Under the pieces are notes generated by a model. The model was not told where the DNA came from. It did no database searches and saw nothing but the letters and a program-made list of their open reading frames with translations. A stretch of DNA of 64,000 nucleotides, taken from assembly GCA_963921935.1 (NCBI GenBank), contig OY998177.1, positions 104,585,015 to 104,649,014 of the forward strand, in the 5' to 3' direction. Below are positions 55,891 to 64,000 of the stretch, in pieces. Position 1 is the stretch's first letter, and each line of letters starts with the position of its first letter. The translations under genes were made by a program, and so were the position numbers. The DNA is from Galeruca laticollis. Taxonomy: Eukaryota; Arthropoda; Insecta; Coleoptera; Chrysomelidae.

Positions 55891-57285
55891 TTACACAGCC
55901 AATTGTAAATGATACGTTCCAGTAATTGATTTTATATATTTAATATCAAGGCAATGAAACGATTTAAACAAATCCACTCTACGAATATTTTCGGCTTCAA
56001 CTCGTGCCTGAATAATGTTGATATCCTTGGAATCAACTAACATTTGTGTGGCCGTATCCAAAAATCCAGGCATATTCATCAAAGAATAGAATTTATTTAT
56101 AAGAGCACCAGCAACTAAATAATAATCACGTAACTTCGTAACATGTATTGTTGATATGGGTTCACGAAATTTTTCTGAAAATTGACTTGAAATGTCCATT
56201 TCTAGCTCTTACAATCCATCTAGTAGTGTCTATCAAACGTGCTTGATAGGATTCATTTGTCGTTAATTGTCTTTGATTTGGCGGTGGTGGCATATAGTAA
56301 TGCAAACCAAGTTCTTGTAGACTGTTGATTGAATCTCTAACCTCCATCGAGTATCATAATATCACCTTCTTGAAACCATGTTCTCATTTTGTACTGGTTA
56401 TCAACCCCGAAGGTCAGAAATGATTCTTACGAAGTCAGATCCTAGCCGTGTTGATATATTTCGGGCAATCTTAACTGTTTATAATCCATTAACATTATAC
56501 ATTTAGTAAGGTATAGTTCAACTACTTGTAGAAAGAATTAAAAACAATATACATATATTATTTAGAATAAATTGAAAGTATTGTAAAGATCTTGAGCATT
56601 CTATTCTATTCTGTTAGACGTAATTAATCAATAATTATGGATATTATTGGTACGATCGAATTTGACCGTTCCTTGTAATTTTCAGGTTATGTATTAGCAT
56701 ATTTTAAGTGTTATCTAGTGTGTGAATAAAACTCAGTGATATTTGATGAGATGGTTTATTTTCACCCTCTAGTCGAGATTGGGGTAAGTCCGCATTTACA
56801 TTAATTTATGGAATCATCGTGCAACGTATAGCCGTTATCCATTCATAACACCTATCTACACCACTTATAATACATGGCGATCCTGCCATGTTCTACCATA
56901 GAACACAATTCCATTCAAATCATTCTCTAATTCTTGATTTAGAACACTTGCATCATTTTTCCTAGCTTCTGTGAAGTACGGCCCATTGATTCCTAAGATA
57001 TCCACCTGGGGTAACTATGATCACCGGTTTGACCAAATGTTCATTCTTGTGGAAACAGTATGATTGCCTCAATACCCGAAAGTTACTGCTCTTTTCCATT
57101 CTATTGTAGGTACAATCTATATAAACTGTTGCTTTGGAAATGCCTGGTGTGGGATTGTACAGTTGATTCCTATGAAGAGATACATGACTCTATACAAAAT
57201 TTTCTGTGTTAAATCCAATATTATTGGGTACGATCATTTGTGAAAGAGATAACCTCACATTAGAAGAAATGTGACTTGCTGCTTG
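55891..57285 (-). pseudogene. PIF/Harbinger (ISL2EU-type) DDE transposase
   Basis: DDE_Tnp_4-like transposase. From 57285 down: NVRLSLSQMIVPNNIGFN, then KATVYIDCTYNRMEKSSN (first Asp), LRQSYCFHKNEHLVKPV and VTPGGYL. After a 501-bp insertion: WFQEGDIMILDGG, a stop, RDSINSLQELGLHYYMPP (second Asp), and RWIVRARNGHFKSIF, where the usual Glu in this block seems replaced. The end is ALINKFYS... to a stop at 55891. At least four stops or shifts. Family assignment rests on motif order from memory. Confidence 0.7.
56385..56885. mobile_element. 501-bp insertion in the ISL2EU-type transposase
   Basis: CCATGTTCT at 56376-56384 and 56886-56894 brackets it, and the transposase reading is continuous without it. 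It has no coding sequence, an AATAAA near 56726-56731 and no obvious inverted ends. A solo LTR or SINE is possible. I cannot choose between them. Confidence 0.6.
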
Positions 57286-57408
57286 ACGGGAAGGATAACT
57301 GAACAATATATATTTTCAAAAACTCATCTGAATTTCCATGTTTAATTTTAATAAAAAAGTGAGAAAAAATCTTCCTTTCGACATTTCTTTTCTTGCCACC
57401 TTGTTCAA

Positions 57409-57932
57409 TAGGTGAGCGAGACACCCCCAGAAAGTCGCTTAGAAATAGCAGTATGTGACCACGCAGTACTAATCGCTAAGACCACTTTTACTTTATGTTT
57501 TCGGTGTCGCTGAATACGAATATGGAATTATTTTTACGATCAAATTGGAGGAACATGGAAAAAACGGCAATTTCGGGTAAAATTGAGACTATTGAATTTG
57601 GCGTTTTCTGTGTTCATCTCGCTATATCTTCCACATTTATTAATGTATCATCATGAAATTTTTTATGACTATTGCGTATCTAAAGATCTAAACAACAAGC
57701 CTACTCCGAAAATTCTGCGACAATTAATACTTGAACAGTAAATTTACAATTGTTTACTTCTAGGTGTTCCGAGTTTTGTCGTACAAATGCAAAAGTTGTG
57801 TTACTAAGTTTCGAATTTCTAAAAACTAATTATCCATTATTAAAATGCAATACCTAAAGAAGTTTTTGGGAAAGTTTCAGATCTAAATATTGGAAAGAAA
57901 AAAAGATATGCTATTTCAAAGTCGAGCATCGC
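57409..57932 (+). repeat. Left terminal inverted repeat
   Basis: 524 bp, pairing with 59951-60464 reversed. The inner limit is near CAAAGTCGAGCATCGCG. Confidence 0.85.
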
Positions 57933-58092
57933 GTGCGGCTGCACGGCGCGCTATAGCACGAGCAGCGACTATCCGAGTCGGAGCTTTACAACCGTTTGAA
58001 ATACGATTTATTTCAAGTGTTTCTCTCTCTGTCTCTCTATGATTTTGTTGTGAGAAGAATTCGTCAACTGTCTGAAATTCTAATTTAATCAG

Positions 58093-59114
58093 GTAAGTTC
58101 AAAATCTATTCATTATTCATAATGATCGGAATTGTTTAGTATGAATACATGATACGTGTTTACGTTATTTTATGTACGTGACATACTTTATGGAAATTAT
58201 TACTATTTATATAATTAAATAATACTATAATATAATTAAATAAACGGTTTTACGGATTGAAACTAACTTTTCCGCATCTGTGGCCCTGAACAATGTTCTA
58301 TCCTAAAATTGATCAATCGTATACTCTCTGGAGGCTGTATCGTGCTAACAAACTGAAAATTCTCTAAAAATTACGAAAATTTGGTACTTCAAGTACCATA
58401 GCACCCGTTGTACTGGCTTTACTGAGTTGAATATCAATAGGGTTCATCTTTGAGACGCTCTGAATCATAAAATTAGTCACTTGTATATACTCCGGAGGCT
58501 GTATCGTGCTAACAAACTGAAACTTCTCCAAAAATTACAAAAATATCGTACTCAAAGTACTGTAGCACCTGTTTTATTGGCTCTGATGAGCTGAAAATTA
58601 ATAGGGTCCATCTGTGAGATGTTCTGAAAAATATTCAATCATAAAATTGGTGACTTGTTGAACTGCGCAGGCTGTATCGTGCTAACAAACTGAAATTTCT
58701 CAAAAAATTACAAAATGTCGTACTTCAAGTACCATAACAACCGTTGTACTGACTCTGGTGAACTGAAAATCAATAGGGATCATCTGTCACACGTCCTTAA
58801 CAATATTCAATCATAAAATTGCTGACTTATCGCACTCCGGAGACTGTATAGTGCTAACAAGACATGTAAGGAAAAAAGTGGCCGACGACAACGACGACGA
58901 CGACGACGACATACACACTGGATTTTTTTCTGAAAACCGTTTTTTCGTGTTGTTGTTGATGGAAAACGTAAAAATAACTCAAAAAAAAATTTCAAAATTT
59001 CAACTTTTTTTGGGGTAAACCAATATTTTTCTCGCATATAGAAAGGTTGGTCGGAAAAGTAATAATTACTATTAAATAATTAACACTATGGAACTATTCA
59101 AATGTTTGACGCAG
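58093..59114 (+). other. Predicted intron in the TIR element
   Basis: Donor CAG|GTAAGT at 58092/58093 and acceptor GACGCAG| at 59114, two bases before the ORF's first ATG. The polypyrimidine stretch is poor. The 174-bp-unit repeat lies fully inside, so it could be removed by splicing. Confidence 0.4.
58244..59070 (+). repeat. 174-bp-unit interspersed repeat, copy 6
   Basis: ACGGTTTTACGGATTGAAAC to GGTCGGAAAAGTAATAATTACT, with ATTAAATAA at 58235-58243 and 59071-59079 as a possible 9-bp duplication. It holds four TGTATCGTGCTAAC-type units (58338, 58500, 58674 and a variant at 58846) and the same GAC-triplet tail. It is the cleanest copy for setting the family's ends. Confidence 0.78.
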
Positions 59115-59115
59115 A

Positions 59116-59940
59116 ATGAGTGAAAACCAAATCATAATTGTAGAATATCCCGATACAGACGATTTTTCATTACTACTATTTCATTTTGCAAGTTTCGAAA
59201 ATAGACCTCAGCTATGGTTTTTCACGGGAAAAATATCCGTACGCACTGATTTCAGAAGGTATATACCTATTCATAGTTTAGCACAAAAATTAGGAAAAAA
59301 TATCTGCTCGTCGTTGTTAGCTGCACACGCTCTAACAGGCTGTGATACTAATTCATCGTTATTTTATATAGGCAGGATCAAGGTGAATGCAGCATTACGA
59401 CTTATGTCAGACGAAGAGTTGACTAATTTAGCTACAATAACCGACTTAGACATACATTTTGCTCAAGAAGTCGTCAGTACATTCACATCTTATTTGTACG
59501 ATCCAAAGAAAAAGTCAAAAGGTACACTTAACGATATAAATTCATTATGATACTCGTATCATTTAACTATCGAGAAGAACTCTGAAATCGCAAGACTTCC
59601 TTCATATGAACCCGCGATGCATAAACACATTTTAAGAGCTCTTTGGCCAATTAATGAGTGGAAACAAGCAATCGAACCTCTAATCATTTCCAAAGATGTG
59701 ACAAAGTTTGGCTGGGTGGTAGAAACAGGTAGATTGAGTTTGGATTATTACGATGGACCCACTACTATGGAAATACTACAACAGTACTTTTGATCGTGCA
59801 CTGGCAAAAATGCTTGCGAAACTGACGTTTGCCCTTGTAGACAATCTAATTTGAAATGCTGTGATGTATGTAGTTGTAATGATACATGTGTGAATAAAGA
59901 AGTGATTGTAAATACAGATGAAATGAATGAAGATTTTTAA
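59116..59940 (+). pseudogene. Nuclease-like protein of the TIR element (two in-frame stops)
   Basis: A single frame of 274 codons with two TGA stops (59548 and 59792). It has IIIVEYPDTDDFSLLLFHF, then PIHSLAQKLG, LLAAHALTGCDTNSSLFYIG and KVNAALRLM. The HALTGCDTxS...IG block recalls the GCD and IG part of FEN1/XPG nucleases and is common in uncharacterised invertebrate proteins. After YDGPTTMEIL comes a Cys cluster, CETDVCPCRQSNLKCCDVCS and CNDTCVN. The frame lacks the N-terminal half expected for this protein type. A nuclease role is an inference. Confidence 0.5.
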
Positions 59941-59950
59941 GATATTTTAA

Positions 59951-60464
59951 TGCGACGCTCGACTTTGAAATAGCATATCTTTTTTCTTTCCAATATTTAG
60001 ATCTAAAACTTTCCCAAAAACTTCTTTAGGTATTGCATTTTAATACTGAATGATTAGTTTTTAGAAATTCATACTTCGTAACACAACTTTTGCATTTGTA
60101 CGACAAAACTCGGAACACGTAAAAGTAAACAATTGTAAATTTACTGTTCAAGTATTAATTGCCGCAGAATTTTCGGAGTAGGCTTGTTGTTTAGATTTTT
60201 GGATACGCAATAGTCATAAAAAATTTCATAATGATACATTGATAAATGTGGAAGATATAGCGAGATGAACACAGAAAAACGCCAAATTCAATTGTCTCAA
60301 TTTTACTCAAAATTGCCGTTTTTTCCATGTCCCCCAATTTTATCGTAAAAATAATTCCATATTCGTAGTCTCTGACCCCGAAAATATAAAGTAAAAGTGG
60401 TCTTAGCTATTAGTACTTCCGTGGTCAATGTAGGGTCAATTTGGGGGTGCGTCCCGCTCGCCTA
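59951..60464 (-). repeat. Right terminal inverted repeat
   Basis: 514 bp, the reverse-complement partner of 57409-57932. It starts 10 bp after the ORF's final stop. Ends CGCTCGCCTA before CAA. Confidence 0.85.
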
Positions 60465-60467
60465 CAA

Positions 60468-61144
60468 CCGTATCGCAAACTTCTAGTAGTTGTCGAAAAT
60501 GATCTTTTGAAATTAAATGAGAGTCTTACATTCGTCTGCAGTGGAACATTTGATATTCTCCCAATGGGCTAAGCCTTGACTCGCTAATATCGTTGTTGCC
60601 ATAGGAATACTGTTTGCGGATTGATTAATTGTGATAATAGCGAGAACTCGTAAAGTTGTGAAGGGTCAAAAAGTTGTTCCCAGTTACAGAGTACCCTGTT
60701 TCTATTAGAAATTGTCCCCATTCTTAGAAGAAAATGTTGAGGATAGGAAATTATTTAAGGTGTATTTACAAAATTCTAACCTCCAAGCAAGTAATTTGGA
60801 AGGTAACCTTGATAATTAAGATGGTGACCACAAATTCTCAAGAAATCTGGGACATATAAGAAGCAACAAAAATATTCACTCTACATTCCAAAAGTCTTTG
60901 AATATTCAGACGAGCATTTCAAATAAGGCACGTACGATTTGATATATGGGACAACACATTGAGACGAAGGCAATTCGGGTTATTTTACATAGCAATAATG
61001 TCATTCATCACTGTGTTATTACAATTGAAACATATTTTTCTATCGCAATTTGCAACACATCAATATTGTCTCCTCTATTCAAACGCATCGAGAATCTAGA
61101 AATAACATAAGAGCATGTCTTGCCCTTTTAACCATTTATTAGGG
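60468..61144. other. No gene recognised
   Basis: AT-rich sequence between the TIR element and the Tc1 remnant. It may hold the decayed N-terminal part of the Tc1 transposase, but I cannot read it. Confidence 0.4.
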
Positions 61145-61450
61145 GTAATGCTTATGCATTATAATGCCAGGCCACACACTGCAAGAATTGTGTAGCAATA
61201 TCGTCAAGAGGTTCGAATTCCTGCTATAGATTAGACTGCGAGAAGTTCCGACCTCAACCCACGTTTTGACATCCTAAGAAAACGACTACGACAAATTACT
61301 AACCCACCAAACACATTAAATCCACTGTTTTTGTGATTGGTTGAAATTTGGGATCAAATTCATCGAGAACAAATTAGAACGGTGATTCTTAATATCAGAG
61401 ATCGTTGTCAAACAATAATAAACTCTAGAGGACGCAATACTCCCTCTTAG
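61145..61450 (+). pseudogene. Tc1-like transposase C-terminus
   Basis: HYNARPHTARIV, a stop, RQEVRIPAID, a stop, TARSSDLNPRFDILRKRLRQ, then EIWDQIHREQIRTVI and RDRCQTIINSRGRNTPS to a stop. This is the DNARPHTA and DLNPIEHLW region of Tc1 transposases. The Asp of DNARPH is Tyr and the Glu of NPIEHLW is lost, so both catalytic acids in view are gone. Confidence 0.78.
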
Positions 61451-62514
61451 TTTAATTTTTATTAACTTTAAAATTATTCCATTACCTCACTTTTTATGAT
61501 GTCAGGGCGAAACATTTCTAGTAAAAAATAACGTTTCTTATTTTAGATATTCTGAAACCAATCTTAATAAACAAAAAAAATTTCATTACGACTGAAATCA
61601 TTATTTTAAAATTATGCGTTAATTTTGTTTCCCAGTGTATTTATAATATCAATCAAATTGTTTTTATTGGGAAGATAATAAAATAATTCCATGTTTGAAT
61701 ATGATTTGGATCATACGGTCTATTAACTAGTAGATACCGCAATTTCCGCACACTTCTCGCAAAAATTGCGGCGAATAACCCCACAGATATGTTCCAACTG
61801 AGCCATCCATTCACTTATTCTATTGTTTCAGTAATATTCACTAAAATTTGTTAATCGCTTTGTCGATTTAACAATAAAAGTAGTTCTCGATTCCCCGTCC
61901 ATCTCCAAAACACACATTCACACAGAGTTTTAATTCTGAACTTTACCCGTTCTTCATGCTCTTCGCAACAATTATTTCCGACAAGTTATCATCCCCCGAG
62001 ATGCGGAATTCCGTGCGGAATAACAAACACAGCGCTCGAATGCTGCATTGAATTGTTAATTGGCAAATTTATTTTTTTCAATTTCCTTATTGAACTGGAA
62101 ATTTGCATCGTGAGTGCCTACTAAATACTTTTACAAGAGGACCGGAAAATACAGTAATTGGTGTGATACTTATCCGACGGCAAGACTAGCATTGTTAGAG
62201 CAATATAAATGATGAAAATAGTGCCGAGAAATGAGAATAATGGACGTGTTCGAGTTCATTTTCAGGAGAAAAAAAGTATTAGTAGGTTTAATTTATCGAA
62301 ACTTTAATAGGAAAATATAATTAATGTGTATTTTATAGCGGAATTTTGCTGTATAACTCTTTTGATTAAGTTTCTTAGGAATGAGAGAAAATGTTAGTAT
62401 TTTAGGATAATTAGTCTGATATGAAAATGTGGGTAAGACTAACAATGCAAATACAGCCCATTAAAAAGAAGATGGAATCTGGGCGAGAAATAGCGAACGT
62501 GAAAGCAGAATGAT
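61451..62514. other. No gene recognised
   Basis: AT-rich. No open frame or repeat family is identified. Confidence 0.4.
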
Positions 62515-62695
62515 TTGCTACTCGGTATATATTCCAACCGCATAATCCTCAAGAAGAAGCACGAGAGGAAATTTTTTTACAGGAAAAGGATAATTACGGT
62601 AGAGGAAATCATGAAAGAAGTTAAGTATTATATAGCCCCAAGAAAAGTTCCTGGCTTCGATTTAATAACAGGTCGAATATTAAATAGAGCAGCTT

Positions 62696-62978
62696 AACAC
62701 GAACTATTGGAAACATTTTTGACTTCCCCCCGGTCTTTTAACCTAAAATTATTAAAACTGATATATTAGTTGCGTTCGTTTGTATAAATCCCGCGAAGGG
62801 TTTCAAAGGGCAAACGACGTAGATGACAGTTAATTATATCTGTTAAGCATCCGTCAGACGAGGTGTCTGAGTGTCAAATTTCTCAGTGCGTTTTCAAGTG
62901 TGAATCGACGCTAGAACAACAGTAAAAACAAAGATAACAAATGGTCGGTTGTCCATGTAATTTTAAAATCTTTAACGT

Positions 62979-63028
<50 letters not shown>

Positions 63029-63128
63029 TTATGCCGTTTGGCTTTTCATCCATTTATTATGCATGTACATCTCAATGTAGATATTATTTTAGTCACAATA
63101 TATTAACAACAAAATATTTGTGCTAAAT
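62696..63128. mobile_element. 433-bp insertion in the Jockey fragment
   Basis: Flanked by CAGCTT at 62690-62695 and 63129-63134. It contains the (AT)23 tract at 62981-63026. No inverted ends or poly(A) were noticed, so the type is unknown. Confidence 0.5.
62981..63026. repeat. (AT)n microsatellite
   Basis: 46 bp of AT dinucleotide inside the 433-bp insertion. Confidence 0.95.
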
Positions 63129-63265
63129 CAGCTTCCAAGAAAAGCAATCGATAAGTTGACCTATCCAACCTATGCTGTGATTGGACTAAACTATGTTCCT
63201 TCTCAGTGTAAAGTGGCGGAAACAGTTATGATACCAAAGCCAGGTGCTCGAATTTAAAAAATTCT

Positions 63266-63689
63266 TCCAGAGAAATTAAATTAATTGTATTCACCAACAC
63301 CTCCCCATTAATTATGCCACCTTCCATACGACTATCTATTAATCAAATAAACTTCCATTCACATAAACATTAAATCGGCATATGTGAGACGTAGGCCACA
63401 TGAAAAATGTCACGTAGATCTTCTAAAACCTCTATCCCCTTCCTCCCACAAGCTTCACACGTAAATACGATACCAACCTACAAGATCACTCCTCTTCTTA
63501 CGACAACGACAGCATGAGTATGGTGTTCTCTCTTAACATTTATCGGCAAAGTCCTGGCATTTTTAATAAAAAGAAAATACTAATTCTCTCTTAAAATAGC
63601 ATAAATTAAAATATATTAACGCTTGTGATTGAAATGCAGTAATAAAAATCTCAATAACAAGTGAATAAAATGAATGAAAAGTGTAACAT
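63266..63689. other. No gene recognised
   Basis: AT-rich spacer before the terminal RTE copy. Confidence 0.4.
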
Positions 63690-64000
63690 GTTTAATTTCG
63701 ACCACCCCCAATTCTTCTTCTTCGAGTGCATTCTCCTATAGAAAATCGGCAACAATTTTGGCAAATTCTTCTCTATCTTGGGTCCTTTTTAGCGAAGTGT
63801 TTGAACACAGGCCTGTCCTATCTCGTATGCTCTTAAGCCAGGAGCATTGCCTTCGTCCTGGGCCACGTCTTCCTTCGATCTTACCCTGTATCATGAGCTG
63901 TAGAAATTCATATCTATTGTGTCTTATTACATGATCGAGATATGCAGTTTTCCGCTTTTTTATGATTTCGATGAGCTCACGATTTCTGCCCATTCGATTC
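63690..64000 (-). pseudogene. RTE-type RT, C-terminus (runs off the window)
   Basis: Minus frame 63736-63993: GRNRELIEIIKKRKTAYLDH, then LQLMIQGKIEGRRGPGRRQ and SWLKSIRDRTGL, ending IVADFL and a stop, then a (GAA)n-type tail near 63712. This is the 3' end of an RTE element whose body lies beyond position 64000. It is uninterrupted in view, so it may be a better copy than the other RTE fragments here. Confidence 0.75.

Larger units (their letters stand above)
57409..60464 (+). mobile_element. 3.06-kb DNA transposon with ~520-bp TIRs (Academ-like candidate)
   Basis: 57409-57932 matches the reverse complement of 59951-60464 throughout with moderate divergence. Ends read TAGGTGAGCGAGAC and, reversed, TAGGCGAGCGGGAC, flanked by CAA at 57406-57408 and 60465-60467. 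Inside are a likely 5' exon with a consensus donor (58093), a 1-kb intron that contains a 174-bp-unit repeat, and the ORF 59116-59940. Long TIRs, a 3-bp duplication and the nuclease-like ORF together suggest Academ, but no helicase is present. Confidence 0.75.
62515..63265 (+). pseudogene. Jockey-type RT N-terminal fragment, interrupted
   Basis: 62515-62695: IITVEEIMKEVKYYIAPRKV then PGFDLITGRILNRA, the finger motif of Jockey RT. 63135-63265: LPRKAIDKLTYPTYAVIGLN and KVAETVMIPKPG, the next block. A 433-bp insert separates them. The palm with its catalytic box is not present. Confidence 0.7.

Noticed and set aside
56385..56885. Calling the 501-bp insert a solo LTR
   Set aside because: I could not show TG...CA ends at the duplication borders or a second copy, so the type is left open.

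Overview
This is eukaryotic nuclear DNA, almost certainly from an arthropod and probably an insect. It is AT-rich, has introns with GT/AG borders, and is built mainly from decayed transposable elements of types common in insect genomes: Gypsy and BEL/Pao LTR elements, I-, R1-, RTE- and Jockey-type non-LTR elements, a non-LTR element with a restriction-enzyme-like endonuclease, Penelope-like elements, piggyBac, Tc1/mariner, a PIF/Harbinger (ISL2EU-type) transposase and a candidate Academ-like element. I see no operons, bacterial genes, CRISPR arrays, rRNA or clear tRNA genes. The species cannot be named from this sequence alone.

Layout. 1-690: a repeat that recurs inverted at 23605-24241. 1878-11682: a 5'-truncated Gypsy element (protease, RT/RNase H, integrase, a macro-domain/CCCH-finger ORF, 3' LTR), split by a complete-looking I-type non-LTR element on the minus strand (2646-7966) with a 12-bp target duplication. 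12533-12708: a small mariner-type MITE. 14314-16400: two copies of an interspersed repeat built from ~174-bp tandem units, which recurs at 32735, 39236, 40391 and 58244. 17126-17727: a two-exon THAP-domain gene, the only candidate intact host-like gene. 18269-21055: a decayed non-LTR element with a C2H2 finger, an RT and a PD-D endonuclease. 21177-23061: an intronless, broken USP2-type ubiquitin-protease retrocopy. 26501-29090: two Penelope-like copies in inverted orientation. 31085-37250: a third Penelope-like copy split by piggyBac (32291-35859), itself split by the ~174-bp-unit repeat. 37275-38590: fragments of two other non-LTR elements.

42222-44462: pieces of two more copies of the Gypsy family, joined head to head. 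44560-51545: an R1-like fragment split by a 5.9-kb BEL/Pao element with both LTRs and a 5-bp target duplication. 52098-55470: RTE- and Jockey-type fragments. 55891-57285: an ISL2EU-type transposase pseudogene with a 501-bp insertion. 57409-60464: a 3.06-kb element with ~520-bp terminal inverted repeats and an ORF with TGCD and Cys-rich motifs. 61145-64000: Tc1, Jockey and RTE remnants.

The elements share no pathway. What links them is insertion history: the nesting orders them in time (for example Penelope before piggyBac before the ~174-bp-unit repeat, and R1 before BEL). Nearly every coding region carries stops, frameshifts or catalytic substitutions, so little in this window is likely to be active now.
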